A DNA stretch of 64,000 bases from Sphingopyxis sp. LC81 (GCF_000756375.1 NZ_JNFD01000030.1:108436-172435); one strand, 5' to 3'. Shown: positions 1-9,270, counted from the stretch's first letter. Numbers and translations: made by a program. Notes: generated from the sequence alone by a model not told the origin.

Positions 1-435
1 ACCGATCGCGCGCTGGCGCCCGATCAGGTCGGGCTGCGCCGTCGGCCGGCCCTGTCCGGCGGCCTCGTTGAACGCCGGGTCGCGTTCGAGCTTCAGCCGA
101 TCGACCACCCGCCCGATGAGTTCGGGCGAGCGCAAGACCTGCACCTCGGTATCGACCGCCGCCGAATCGGGATCGGTCGTCGGGATCACCGAATCGACCT
201 TGATGACCTGCTCGGCCGTCCGTTCGAGCGCAACCTGCGCGGTGGCAAGGTAGCGCGGTTCGGCGGCGAGATAGGCGGCCGCGGCGATCACGATCGCCGC
301 GGCCATCGCCGCACATAGGATCATCCATCGCCGGCGCAGCACCCCGCCGACCCGGCGCAGGTCGATCAGTGCACCGCGATCGACCTCAGGGTCCGCTTCC
401 CGGCCGCGCGGGATATGCCGTGTAACTGCGTCCAT
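1..435 (-). CDS. Wzc/GumC-type polysaccharide co-polymerase (partial, N-terminal 145 residues)
   Basis: The reading frame opens at 435 and runs off the left edge without a stop. The translated N-terminus has a short charged cytoplasmic segment, a basic VLRRRW stretch, one hydrophobic helix at about residues 33-52, and then a Wzz-like periplasmic start with TEVQVLRSPELIGRVVDRL, typical of chain-length determinant proteins. In the inner membrane such proteins control polymer length and link synthesis to the outer-membrane export protein. It starts 1 bp after galU ends and so is probably in the same operon. Whether a C-terminal tyrosine kinase is fused cannot be seen. Confidence 0.85.
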   Translation of the reverse strand, partial: MDAVTRHIPRGREADPEVDRGALIDLRRVGGVLRRRWMILCAAMAAAIVIAAAAYLAAEPRYLATAQVALERTAEQVIKVDSVIPTTDPDSAAVDTEVQVLRSPELIGRVVDRLKLERDPAFNEAAGQGRPTAQPDLIGRQRAIG

Positions 436-436
436 A

Positions 437-1294
437 CTATGCGGCAGCCAGGAAAGCGCGCACCGCGGGCGCGATGTCGGGACGGGCGAGCGCCAGCGCG
501 AGCGTCGCGGTCACAAAGCCGCTCTTGTCGCCGCAATCATAGCGCTTGCCCTGGAAAGTGACCCCGTGGAACGGCTGCTGGCCGATCATCCGCGCCAGCG
601 CATCGGTGAGCTGGATCTCGCCGCCCGCGCCTTCCTCTTGGCTGCCGAGGACGTTCATCACCTCGGGCTGGAGGATGTAGCGGCCGATGACGGCAAGCCG
701 CGACGGCGCAACGTCCGGAGCCGGCTTCTCGACCAGTCCCCTGACTTCGGTAATCGCCCCCGTGCGCGAGCCGGGCGTGACGATGCCATATTTTTGCGTG
801 TCCTCCGCCGCGACTTCCTCGGTGCAGATCAGATTGCCGCCGAGATCGGCATAGGCTTCGACCATCTGCTTGAGGCAGCCGGGCTCGCCGACCATCAGAT
901 CGTCGGGCAGCAGCACCGCAAAGGGCTCGTCGCCAACGAGGCGGCGCGCGCACCACACGGCATGGCCCAGCCCGAGGGGCTCCTGCTGCCGCACGATGTT
1001 GATGTCGCCCGGCGGCGGCCGGGTGCCGTCGAGCGCGGAAAGCGACTTGCCGCGCCGGGCCATCGCTTCCTCAAGCTCGAAAGCATGATCGAAATGGTCC
1101 TCGATCAGGCTCTTGCCGCGGCTGGTGACGAAGATGAACTGCTCGATGCCCGCCTCGCGCGCCTCATCGACCGCATATTGGATGAGCGGCCGGTCGACGA
1201 CGGGCAGCATTTCCTTGGGCATCGACTTGGTCGCCGGAAGGAACCGGGTTCCAAGGCCGCCGATGGGGAACACGGCCTTGCGTATTTTTCGCAT
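437..1294 (-). CDS. galU: UTP-glucose-1-phosphate uridylyltransferase
   Basis: It makes UDP-glucose from UTP and glucose-1-phosphate, the precursor for glucose and glucuronate units of the polysaccharide. The N-terminus carries the nucleotide-binding signature GGLGTRFLPATKSMPKEMLP. The 285-residue length is normal for bacterial GalU. I chose the ATG at 1294 rather than an in-frame ATG at 1342 because an AAAAGGG Shine-Dalgarno-like stretch lies just upstream and MRKIRKAVFPIGG is the usual family start. It is followed directly by the co-polymerase gene, and its product feeds ugd at 4043. Confidence 0.95.
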   Translation of the reverse strand: MRKIRKAVFPIGGLGTRFLPATKSMPKEMLPVVDRPLIQYAVDEAREAGIEQFIFVTSRGKSLIEDHFDHAFELEEAMARRGKSLSALDGTRPPPGDINIVRQQEPLGLGHAVWCARRLVGDEPFAVLLPDDLMVGEPGCLKQMVEAYADLGGNLICTEEVAAEDTQKYGIVTPGSRTGAITEVRGLVEKPAPDVAPSRLAVIGRYILQPEVMNVLGSQEEGAGGEIQLTDALARMIGQQPFHGVTFQGKRYDCGDKSGFVTATLALALARPDIAPAVRAFLAAA

Positions 1295-1452
1295 CTTTTC
1301 ACCCTTTTCTGGTCGCTGGGTTCCCCCCCAATTAACCAGCATTCGGATCGGCAGACACGATCGCCGCGTGCTGCCAAGGAGCGACCTGCGCCTTTACGCT
1401 GCATTGCAGCAAGAGCCCGGCGTCGAAACGTGTCCAAAGTGCGCCAAGCCAT

Positions 1453-2391
1453 TCAGAGCTTGGGCGGTGTCCCGGCAAAGGACACTCCGCCCGGCACCGA
1501 GCCCCCGCCGCGCGAGCGGACCAGCGGCGTGCCCGGCGGCACCTGGATATCGTGCGAGCCGATGATGATTTTCGCCGGTCCGTGATGCACGTCGAAGATC
1601 GGCCAGCCCCGGTCGCTCTTTACCGTCAGATGCTCGATATGGATGACCAGCGGTTCGCTTGCCCCTTTCGCCGCCATGATCGTGAAATGGTTGGTGTCGC
1701 CGATCCCGCCGATCTTGACGGGATTGATACTGCTGAGCCGCGTCGCGCGGATGCTCGACCAGAGGCGGAAATTGCGCGCGTTGCGGCCGCTGACGCAATC
1801 GTCGAGCAAAGTCTCGGTCGACTTCAGGTCGAACCCGCCGTCGCTATTGTCCCACGCGGCGCATTGGCGAAACAGAATCCGCGCATTGCCGCGTTCGGTC
1901 GAGAAACCGTCGCCGTTCCAATATTGCCTGGCTTTGCGCTGCCATTGAAAGCCGCGCATCGAGCAGCGCTCGACCCGGAAGTCGTGCGCGGTGCCGTCGA
2001 AGGCGATGCCGACCGGCAGGTCGGTCGCGCCCGTCGTCCGCATGCCGCTCGCGCTGACATCCTCGATCACCCCGTCGTGGCTGTCATAACGGATGCGCGC
2101 GAAGCTGCGTTCGAGATTGCTCGCCTTCGCCCCGCGCACGCGGAGCCCGACGCTCCCCGCCCCCGCCAGTTCGGGTGCCGCCTTGTTCTCGATCACCCGG
2201 TAGCCGCCCTCCACCCGGACATTGGCGATCTGCACATTGCGAACCGGCTCGCGGATCACGAACAGGCCGTTGCCGACATCGCGGGCGCGCACGCCGCGAT
2301 AGACGGCGCCCGACTCCACGAAATAGACCGGTTCGCCTCCTGCATTGATCTGAACCGCCTTCGCGGCGAAGCGAGAGGATGGATTGTCCAT
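1453..2391 (-). CDS. Right-handed parallel beta-helix protein of the EPS locus
   Basis: The 312-residue protein consists of short repeating beta-rungs (for example IREPVRNVQIANVRVEGGYRV and later NARILFRQCAAWDNSDGGFDL), the pattern of pectate-lyase-like right-handed beta-helices. Such folds occur in polysaccharide lyases, hydrolases and epimerases. An in-frame stop lies four codons before the ATG, and the N-terminus has no signal peptide, so as written the protein is cytoplasmic. That is odd for an enzyme acting on exported polymer. It sits between the ALDH-like gene and galU on the same strand. Catalytic residues cannot be assigned. Confidence 0.7.
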   Translation of the reverse strand: MDNPSSRFAAKAVQINAGGEPVYFVESGAVYRGVRARDVGNGLFVIREPVRNVQIANVRVEGGYRVIENKAAPELAGAGSVGLRVRGAKASNLERSFARIRYDSHDGVIEDVSASGMRTTGATDLPVGIAFDGTAHDFRVERCSMRGFQWQRKARQYWNGDGFSTERGNARILFRQCAAWDNSDGGFDLKSTETLLDDCVSGRNARNFRLWSSIRATRLSSINPVKIGGIGDTNHFTIMAAKGASEPLVIHIEHLTVKSDRGWPIFDVHHGPAKIIIGSHDIQVPPGTPLVRSRGGGSVPGGVSFAGTPPKL

Positions 2392-2459
2392 GCGGCCGCG
2401 CTAATCGGCGCGCACCGATCAAGGCCAGCGCGATGCGGCGCGGCGTGGCGCGTCCGGGG

Positions 2460-3731
2460 TCAGTGCAGCGCGGGCGCCGCTCCACCCAGATCGTCGCCGC
2501 CGTCGCGCGCGGATGCCCGCGCGAAACCGGCCAAAGGCTGGCGACAAACGTGCCGCGTCCGGCTAAATCGCCGGAAACCGGCTTCGCCGTGATCGATGTT
2601 GAGCGTCATGCCCGCATCGGCCTTCGCCGCGGACGGAACGCGCCCGTCGATCGCGATCGCCGAAGACAGCGTATGTTCCAGCACGTGCCGGCGTTCGGCG
2701 GCATCACGGCCGAAATAAGTGATGGCGAGCGGCGGCGGTCGCCGATGGATCGTGGCGATCGCATCCTCGATCCGCGCATAATTGCGCAGAGGCAGGATCA
2801 GCCCCCGAAACTCCTCCTGCATCACCAGCATGTCTTCGCTGGCGTGGCGAATGATGTGGAGCGGCATTCCCGCCCCGCGCGGCTCCGCCGTCATCACCTC
2901 GCCTCCGCGCGCGCGCGCGTTATCCAATAGCCGCGCCAGCCGTTGCTGTTCGGCGCCCGGCAGCGCCGCTTCGTTCGCCCCGGGCTGCATCGCGGCGCGC
3001 CACAGCCAGGACGCAATCGCCTCTTCCTGCTCTTCGGGCACGAGAAGATAGTCGGGCGCGAGCGGTGCGCTTCCGCCCTTGAGGCGCTTGCGTGCGATCA
3101 CATTGTCGGCCGCCTTGGCAAAATCGGCCGAGCGTCCGAGGATGACCGGCGACGGGCCCGAGCGCGCAATCATAACCCCATCGCCTTCCTGCGGTTCGCT
3201 TGTCACCAGCAGGTCGAACGGCTGCTGTGCAAAGTCGCCATCGGACGCGACCGCCAGTTCGAGCGGATCGAAAAAATCGGGCGCGAGTTCGCCGATCAGC
3301 CGGCCCAACTGCTCCGAGGCCGCGTCGAATTTCAACGTCACCCGGTTGCCTGCGGCGAGCGCCCCCGCGAGGATGCCCGCCGTCCGGAGCAGCGGCAGCG
3401 ACGCCGGCGCCGCGATGCCGATCACCCCGACCGGCAGATATTCCACATAGTCGCCGGCCCCGCGCAGCCGCGCGAGCAGGCTGCGCCCGCCTTTGGGGCG
3501 CATCCAGCGGCCCACTCCGTCGATCGCTGTCCGCAGCGCCGCCAGCGCCGGCGCCACTTCGATAAGCCTGGCGGAGTCCGAATCCTGATTCGGCTGGTCG
3601 GCGGCGAGCGCGTCGCACAGCGCGTCGGCGTTTTTTTCGATCATCAGCACCGCACGCCGCAGCCGGTCGCGGCGAAGGGCCAACGACACCGGCAAGTCGG
3701 CGAAAAATGCCCCACGTTGCGCTTCCAGCAT
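2460..3731 (-). CDS. Aldehyde-dehydrogenase-family protein lacking catalytic residues (probable pseudoenzyme)
   Basis: The 423-residue product aligns along its whole length with coniferyl-aldehyde-type ALDHs: N-terminal helical region, GNRVTLK cofactor-site strand near residue 130, APDYLLVP at 225-232, MLVMQEEF, and a C-terminal GEAGFRRFS segment. The catalytic positions are changed. The Cys before [IL]APDY is Pro223, the Glu of the ELGGKSP motif is Ala189, and the Asn of PWNFP is Ser111. The frame is intact with no stop or frameshift. It is therefore an ALDH-fold protein that probably does not oxidise aldehydes. Its role in the EPS locus is unknown; a structural or regulatory role is possible. 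Confidence 0.75.
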   Translation of the reverse strand: MLEAQRGAFFADLPVSLALRRDRLRRAVLMIEKNADALCDALAADQPNQDSDSARLIEVAPALAALRTAIDGVGRWMRPKGGRSLLARLRGAGDYVEYLPVGVIGIAAPASLPLLRTAGILAGALAAGNRVTLKFDAASEQLGRLIGELAPDFFDPLELAVASDGDFAQQPFDLLVTSEPQEGDGVMIARSGPSPVILGRSADFAKAADNVIARKRLKGGSAPLAPDYLLVPEEQEEAIASWLWRAAMQPGANEAALPGAEQQRLARLLDNARARGGEVMTAEPRGAGMPLHIIRHASEDMLVMQEEFRGLILPLRNYARIEDAIATIHRRPPPLAITYFGRDAAERRHVLEHTLSSAIAIDGRVPSAAKADAGMTLNIDHGEAGFRRFSRTRHVCRQPLAGFARASARDGGDDLGGAAPALH

Positions 3732-4042
3732 CTCACCCTTCCCGCATTTTATCCCGTCCAGCTTCTACTCCGACGCTGACCCGTGGCAAGTTCAAGTCGA
3801 AGCGTTTCGTCGCATTGCAGCCAATTCGGCTGGCCGTCGTTTAGGCAAAGCCTCGAATTATCCGCTTCTAAACTATCGCATTTTTTCTCCCTGTCCCGTT
3901 CTGGGTCGGGATTTTGGGAACGATCATTTCGCCTTTCAATTGCCTCCGCTCAAAGCTGGCAAGTTGACCGTTAACCGTTGCGACGCGATTGTTCGCACGT
4001 GCAGCAAAAAGCCGACTTCATATAAAAAGGGAGCAACGCGTA
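3732..4042. other. Divergent intergenic region of the EPS locus
   Basis: This 311-bp gap separates the leftward ALDH/beta-helix/galU/GumC group from the rightward ugd group and must hold both promoters. It is less GC-rich than its flanks, with T-rich runs near 3880 and a TATAAAAAG stretch near 4021. I see a TTGACC hexamer at 3964 but no convincing paired -10 element, and no small ORF with a ribosome-binding site. Confidence 0.5.
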
Positions 4043-5395
4043 ATGCGTATCGTAATGATCGGGTCCGGCTATGTCGGGCTCGTTTCGGGCGCGTGTTTTG
4101 CCGATTTCGGCCATCATGTGACCTGCGTCGACAAGGACGCGAACAAGATCGCCCGCCTGCAGGCCGGCGGCATCCCCATCTATGAGCCCGGTCTCGACGA
4201 TCTGGTCGCCCGCAACGTCGCGGCGGGCAATCTCGCCTTTACCACCGAGTTGTCCGAGGCCGTCGGCGCCGCCGACGTCGTGTTCATCGCGGTCGGCACT
4301 CCCAGCCGCCGCGGCGACGGCCACGCCGACCTGTCCTATGTCCACGACGCGGCGCGCGAGATCGCCGGCGCGCTCTCCGGCTTCACCGTGATCGTCACCA
4401 AATCGACCGTGCCCGTCGGCACCGGCGACGAGGTCGAGCGGATCGTCCGCGAGTGCAACCCCGCCGCCGAATTCGCCGTCGCCTCCAACCCCGAATTCCT
4501 GCGCGAAGGCGCCGCGATCGAGGACTTCAAGCGCCCCGACCGCGTCGTGATCGGCATCGAGGATGCTCGTGCGCGCGCGCCGATGGAAGAAGTCTATCGC
4601 CCGCTGTCGCTCAACAAGGCGCCGATCGTCTTCACGAGCCGGCGCACCAGCGAGCTGATCAAATATGCCGCCAACGCCTTCCTCGCGATGAAGATCACCT
4701 ACATCAACGAGATGGCCGACCTGTGCGAGCAGGTCGGTGCCGACGTTCAGGAGGTCGCCAGCGGCATCGGGCTCGACAACCGGATCGGCGCGAAGTTCCT
4801 GAATGCCGGTCCCGGCTATGGCGGCTCCTGCTTCCCCAAGGACACGCTCGCGCTGATGAAGACCGCGCAGGACCACGACGCGCCGCTGCGGCTGATCGAG
4901 GCGACGGTCGCGGTGAACGAACAGCGCAAGCGCGCGATGGGCCGCAAGGTCATCGCCGCGATGAACGGGCAGGTGCGCGGCCGCACCGTCGCGGTGCTCG
5001 GCCTGACCTTCAAACCCAACACCGACGATATGCGCGACGCGCCGTCGATCGCGATCATCCAGACGCTGCAGGATGCGGGCGCCAAGGTCCGCGCCTATGA
5101 CCCCGAGGGCATGGACGCGGCCAAAGCCGTGCTGTCCGACGTCGAATATGCATCCTCCGCCTATGCCGCCGCCGAAGGTGCGGCGGCGACAGTGATCGTC
5201 ACCGAATGGGACGCGTTCCGCGCGCTCGACCTGGCGCGCCTCAAGGCCGCGATGGCCGAGCCGGTGCTCGTTGACCTCCGCAACATCTACCCGCCCGCGC
5301 GGGCCGAGGAAGCGGGGCTGCGCTATGTCGGCATCGGCCGGCCGGGCCAGCCCGCGGACGAAGCCGAGGCCGCGAACGAAAGGCACGCCGCGTGA
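4043..5395 (+). CDS. ugd: UDP-glucose 6-dehydrogenase
   Basis: It oxidises UDP-glucose to UDP-glucuronate with two NAD+. The sequence shows the N-terminal Rossmann motif GSGYVGLVSG (residues 8-17), the catalytic-cysteine motif GGSCFPKDT (Cys263) and the C-terminal GLTFKPNTDDMRDAPS motif. At 450 residues it is normal length. The ATG at 4043 is preceded by AAAGGGAG and gives the standard MRIVMIGSG start; an upstream in-frame ATG at 3989 has no such support. It overlaps the epimerase gene by 4 bp (GTGA). Confidence 0.96.
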   Translation: MRIVMIGSGYVGLVSGACFADFGHHVTCVDKDANKIARLQAGGIPIYEPGLDDLVARNVAAGNLAFTTELSEAVGAADVVFIAVGTPSRRGDGHADLSYVHDAAREIAGALSGFTVIVTKSTVPVGTGDEVERIVRECNPAAEFAVASNPEFLREGAAIEDFKRPDRVVIGIEDARARAPMEEVYRPLSLNKAPIVFTSRRTSELIKYAANAFLAMKITYINEMADLCEQVGADVQEVASGIGLDNRIGAKFLNAGPGYGGSCFPKDTLALMKTAQDHDAPLRLIEATVAVNEQRKRAMGRKVIAAMNGQVRGRTVAVLGLTFKPNTDDMRDAPSIAIIQTLQDAGAKVRAYDPEGMDAAKAVLSDVEYASSAYAAAEGAAATVIVTEWDAFRALDLARLKAAMAEPVLVDLRNIYPPARAEEAGLRYVGIGRPGQPADEAEAANERHAA

Positions 5396-6405
5396 CCGAC
5401 GACAGCCCCATCCTGGTAACCGGCGCCGCGGGCTTCATCGGCCATGCGGTGTCCGAACGGCTCCTCGCGCGCGGCGAACGCGTGCTCGGGCTCGACAATT
5501 TCACCGACTATTACGACGTTTCGCTCAAGAAGGCGCGCACCGCGCGGCTCGTCGATAATTTCAACTTCCGGCTGATCGACGGCGACATCGCGAGCCCCGG
5601 GCTGATCAGCGAGCTGGTCGAAGCGAACGGCATCCGCCGGATCGTCCATCTCGCCGCGCAGGCGGGTGTTCGCTACAGCCTCGAAAACCCCTTCGCTTAT
5701 GAGCATAGCAATCTCAAAGGGCATCTCGCGGTGCTCGAGGCGGCGCGCCACGCGGGCAATATCGAGCATCTCGTCTATGCCTCGTCGAGCTCGGTCTATG
5801 GCGACCGCCCGCTCGGCGGCACCGGCTTTCGCGAGGACGAGCCCTGCACCGCGCCGGTCTCGCTCTATGCGGCGACGAAGCGCAGCTGCGAGCTGATGAG
5901 CGAAAGCTATGCCAAGCTCTATCACCTGCCGCTCAGCGGGCTGCGCTTCTTCACCGTCTATGGCCCGTGGGGCCGGCCCGACATGGCCTATTATGGCTTC
6001 GCGCAGAAGATCCTCCTCGGCCAGCCGATCGAGGTGTTCGGCGAAGGCCGGATGGCGCGCGACTTCACCTATATCGACGATATCGTCGACGGCGTGGTCG
6101 GTGTGCTCGACCGCCCGCCGGCGGGCGGCGAAAACCGGCTGCTCAACATCGGCGACTGCAATCCCGTCGGGCTGATGGACATGATCGCGGTGCTCGAACG
6201 CGCGCTCGGCCGGCCGGCGATCAAGCTGATGCGGCCGATGCAGCCGGGCGACGTGACCGCGACCTACGCCGACATCTCGGCGATCAACGCGCTCACCGGA
6301 TACAGCCCGAAGGTCCCGCTTGCCCGCGGGATCGAGCGGTTCGTCGACTGGTATCTGGGCGAAATAGAAAATGGTGGAAGAGGGCCGATGGCAGCGGTGG
6401 CCTGA
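5392..6405 (+). CDS. NAD-dependent epimerase, probable UDP-glucuronate 4-epimerase
   Basis: This is an extended short-chain dehydrogenase with GAAGFIG (residues 11-17) for NAD binding and the YxxxK catalytic pair Y159/K163 in SLYAATK. The segments RFFTVYGPWGRPDMAYYGF and DFTYIDDIVDGV are typical of UDP-glucuronate 4-epimerases, which make UDP-galacturonate. The start is a GTG overlapping the ugd stop, so the two are translationally coupled and the product of ugd is the likely substrate. Other UDP-sugar 4-epimerase specificities remain possible. Confidence 0.88.
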   Translation: MTDDSPILVTGAAGFIGHAVSERLLARGERVLGLDNFTDYYDVSLKKARTARLVDNFNFRLIDGDIASPGLISELVEANGIRRIVHLAAQAGVRYSLENPFAYEHSNLKGHLAVLEAARHAGNIEHLVYASSSSVYGDRPLGGTGFREDEPCTAPVSLYAATKRSCELMSESYAKLYHLPLSGLRFFTVYGPWGRPDMAYYGFAQKILLGQPIEVFGEGRMARDFTYIDDIVDGVVGVLDRPPAGGENRLLNIGDCNPVGLMDMIAVLERALGRPAIKLMRPMQPGDVTATYADISAINALTGYSPKVPLARGIERFVDWYLGEIENGGRGPMAAVA

Positions 6406-6442
6406 GCCGGAAAATCCGGCCGGGCGCTAATGGAGTTTGACA

Positions 6443-7633
6443 ATGCTGCAACGGACAAGTCTGTCTTCCGGCGCCCCCGCGGACGCGCCCGTCATCTGCG
6501 TGACCGGCCTTCGCGGCTTCCCGCATGTGATGGGCGGGATCGAAAGTCACTGCGAGGAGCTTCTCCCGCGGATCAAGGCGATCTGGCCCGATCACCGTTC
6601 GGTGGTGCTCGGCCGCGCGCCCTATCTGCCCGAGCCGGTGGGCGAGCATCGCGGCGTCGAGATCGTCGGCATCCCCTGCCCGCGCTCGCAAAATCTGGAG
6701 GCAGTGGTGTCGACCCTGCTCGCGGTCCTTTCCGCCCGCAAGCGCGGCGCCGGGCTGATCCATATCCATGCGATCGGCCCCGGCCTGCTCGCGCCGCTGG
6801 CCCGGCTGCTCGGTTTGAAGGTCGTCGTGACGCACCATGGCACCGATTATCACCGCGCCAAATGGGGCCTCGCCGCGCGCACCGCGCTGCGCGCCGGCGA
6901 GTGGCTGGCGCTCAGCTTCGCCAATCGCGTCATTGCCGTCTCACCCTCGCTGGCGGCGCAGCTGCGGCAAAGCTTCCCGAAACGCGCGCACGCGATCGCC
7001 TATATTCCCAACGGCACATCGGACCTGCCCGGCGATGCCGACCCGGCGCTCGTGCTCGAACGGCTGGGCCTCGAGGACGGCAACTTCCTCCTCGCCGTCG
7101 CGCGGCTCGTTCCCGAGAAGGGCCTGCACGACCTGATCGACGCCTATGAGCGGTCGAATTGCACGGCGAAGCTGGTCATCGCGGGTTCGGCCGATCACGA
7201 AAGCGAATATGCCCGCGAGCTTCTCGAACGCGCGAGCGACCGCGTGACCTTTGCCGGCGTCCAGTCGCGCGCGACGCTGAAGTGCCTCTATGAACATTGC
7301 GCGCTGTTCGTGATGCCCTCCTATCACGAAGGCCTGCCGATCGCGGCGCTCGAGGCGGCGAGCTGCGGCGCGCGGATGCTGCTGAGCGACATCCCGGCCA
7401 ACCTCGACATCGGGCTCGACGCGCCGAACTATTTTCCGGTCGGCGATGTCACGGCGCTCGCCGAGCGGCTGAACGCCGATTGCGCCGATTTTCAGGTCGA
7501 CCGCGACGCCGTGCGCGCGCGCTTCAGCTGGGACAAGGCGGCGGAGGACACGCTCGACGTCTATCGCGCCACGCTCGCGCCGGGCCGGACCGCCCCGCGC
7601 ACGCCCAATTATTCCGACGCGGTGGAAGCCTAG
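6443..7633 (+). CDS. Glycosyltransferase family 4
   Basis: The 396-residue GT-B protein has an N-terminal acceptor half beginning with GLRGFPHVMGGIESHCEEL and the donor-site signature PSYHEGLPIAALEAASCG in the C-terminal half. The EX7E-type pair spans this segment. A GGAG sequence at 6432-6435 favours the ATG at 6443 over the TTG at 6437. It lies 37 bp after the epimerase and is probably in the same operon. It should transfer a hexose or uronate onto the lipid-linked repeat unit; the donor sugar cannot be read from the sequence. Confidence 0.88.
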   Translation: MLQRTSLSSGAPADAPVICVTGLRGFPHVMGGIESHCEELLPRIKAIWPDHRSVVLGRAPYLPEPVGEHRGVEIVGIPCPRSQNLEAVVSTLLAVLSARKRGAGLIHIHAIGPGLLAPLARLLGLKVVVTHHGTDYHRAKWGLAARTALRAGEWLALSFANRVIAVSPSLAAQLRQSFPKRAHAIAYIPNGTSDLPGDADPALVLERLGLEDGNFLLAVARLVPEKGLHDLIDAYERSNCTAKLVIAGSADHESEYARELLERASDRVTFAGVQSRATLKCLYEHCALFVMPSYHEGLPIAALEAASCGARMLLSDIPANLDIGLDAPNYFPVGDVTALAERLNADCADFQVDRDAVRARFSWDKAAEDTLDVYRATLAPGRTAPRTPNYSDAVEA

Positions 7634-7914
7634 GCGCCGAGCCGGGCGACGACTTTCGCCCGGTCCGCCGCATCGATCGGCCCACTGACTTCGATACCCG
7701 CACCGGTCCGCGCCGCGCGCGCGATCCGCGGGTGCCACGCATTTTCCCGCCACGCCCAGCTGCGAACTCGCCAGCGCCCCGGCCCGTCGGACTCGATCGC
7801 CAGCGTCGGCCGTCCGGTCTTGTCGGACCCGGAACCGGCGTCCTTTGCGGTGCAGGCGCTGCCGGCGGCCGCGGCGGCCATCGAAGTCAGAAGCGTTCGT
7901 CGATCCATTTCCAT
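7630..7914 (-). CDS. Small exported protein of unknown function
   Basis: The 94-residue product starts MEMDRRTLLTSM, followed by a run of alanines and AAGSACTA. This resembles a short Tat- or lipoprotein-type signal with Cys20 as a possible lipid-attachment residue. The rest (SDGPGRWRVRSWAWRENAWHPRI...) matches no family I recognise. It begins 9 bp after the acyltransferase stop on the same strand, so it is likely the last gene of that transcript. Its stop overlaps the stop of the convergent glycosyltransferase by 4 bp. Confidence 0.55.
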   Translation of the reverse strand: MEMDRRTLLTSMAAAAAGSACTAKDAGSGSDKTGRPTLAIESDGPGRWRVRSWAWRENAWHPRIARAARTGAGIEVSGPIDAADRAKVVARLGA

Positions 7915-7923
7915 ATCCTGTGG

Positions 7924-9084
7924 CTAGGGCGCCGCGATCTTTTCGGGCACCGTCTGAAGCGCGCGCGGCGTGCTGCCCCCGGCCACACGCTTGATCATCG
8001 CCTTGCCCAGCCGCTGCCCGGGCAGCTCGACGAGCTTATAGGTCACAAAAGCAAGGGCGTAGGTCACCGGCACCACGATCGCCCCGGTCAGGACGAACCG
8101 CCCCGCGGCGCCGAGCCCGGTGCCGAACTGTCCGATCACCGCCGCCGCGACCGGCTGCAGGATCAGCAAATGGATGAGGTACGTCCCGTAAGAAAGCTCG
8201 CCCAGCCAATAAAAGGGCCGGCTGCCGAGCAGGCGCGAAACCCAGCCGATCGCCCCGAGCGAGCGCCAATGGACCAGCGCGAAAAAGCCGAACACGAGCA
8301 GTTCGCGCACCGCGAAATGGAGCAGGTCCTGATCGCCCCCGATCGGGATCGCGGCGAGCAGCATCGCGGCGCCAAGGCGCACCCATAGCCACGCAAGGCT
8401 CTCCCCCGGACCGGCGGCGATCAGCATGCCGGCGAGGAAAAGCTGGAGCTTCAATGGCAGGAAGGACGGCATCGGATAGTCGAGCCCCGCCGCTCCGGCG
8501 AGCAAGGCGATGGCCACACCGCCGCCCGCCGCGACCAGCGCCGCGGGAATCCAGCCGATCCGCCGTCCGAGCAGGATCAGGAAAGGAAAGAGCAGATAGA
8601 ATTGCATTTCGAGCCCGAGGCTCCAGTCGGGCAGCGGCGTGCGAAAGGCATAATCGGGCAGCAGTCCGAACAGGAAGGTCAGATGCATCACGATATTGGT
8701 GAGGCTCGCATCGGTATAGCGCTCGGCCGGCTGGAGCGCCTGGCCGAGGAAGCTGTCGATCGCGACGCGGTCGGCATAGATCGACGGCCCCGCGATCAAC
8801 GCCGCGGCGAGCGTCACATAAAAAAGCGGCGCCAGCCGGAAAAAGCGGCGCGTCCAGAAAGCCGCCCAGGTGCCGGGCGCGTCCCAGTCTTCGCTGCCCG
8901 CACGCAGCCGGTACTGGTACATCATCAGGAAGCCCGAGAGCAGGATGAACAGGTCGACGCCGAGGTCGGGCTTGCCGATCAGCGGCAAGCGGAAACCGGT
9001 CAGAATCATCATATGCCCGATGAGCACCCAGAGGGCCGCGACGCCGCGCAGGCCATCCAGACACTCGACTCGCCGAATGTCCAT
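7924..9084 (-). CDS. Acyltransferase family 3 (OafA/YrhL-type) membrane O-acyltransferase
   Basis: This 386-residue integral membrane protein begins RRVECLDGLRGVAALWVLIGH, the family signature with the conserved H and R/E residues. The DLFILLSGFLM motif and about ten hydrophobic helices follow. Such enzymes move acetyl or other acyl groups across the inner membrane onto sugars. The ATG at 9084 has a strong GGAGGT ribosome-binding site 6 bp upstream, so the longer frame from 9279 is rejected. In this locus it most likely O-acylates the exopolysaccharide. Confidence 0.9.
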   Translation of the reverse strand: MDIRRVECLDGLRGVAALWVLIGHMMILTGFRLPLIGKPDLGVDLFILLSGFLMMYQYRLRAGSEDWDAPGTWAAFWTRRFFRLAPLFYVTLAAALIAGPSIYADRVAIDSFLGQALQPAERYTDASLTNIVMHLTFLFGLLPDYAFRTPLPDWSLGLEMQFYLLFPFLILLGRRIGWIPAALVAAGGGVAIALLAGAAGLDYPMPSFLPLKLQLFLAGMLIAAGPGESLAWLWVRLGAAMLLAAIPIGGDQDLLHFAVRELLVFGFFALVHWRSLGAIGWVSRLLGSRPFYWLGELSYGTYLIHLLILQPVAAAVIGQFGTGLGAAGRFVLTGAIVVPVTYALAFVTYKLVELPGQRLGKAMIKRVAGGSTPRALQTVPEKIAAP

Positions 9085-9270
9085 TAAATACCTCCGCAAA
9101 ATCGTTCGTCGATGTCCGCCCTGATAGACGTATCGCGGCGCGAAACCCTTTGAAATCGGCCAGATGCCCCGCCGAGACGATGAAGCGGGCGCCGCTGTGT
9201 GCACTGCAACAAATGCCCGTGGTAGGAGTTCTCCAGAGGCGAATTCCGCCCGAAACTCCAGCGAGGAACC

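Noticed and set aside
566..1585. Long plus-strand frame opposite galU
   Set aside because: It is the antisense shadow of galU, with arginine- and alanine-heavy composition and no family match.
3971..5386. 471-codon minus-strand frame opposite ugd
   Set aside because: A His/Arg/Asp-rich artefact of high GC3 on the opposite strand of a clear ugd gene.
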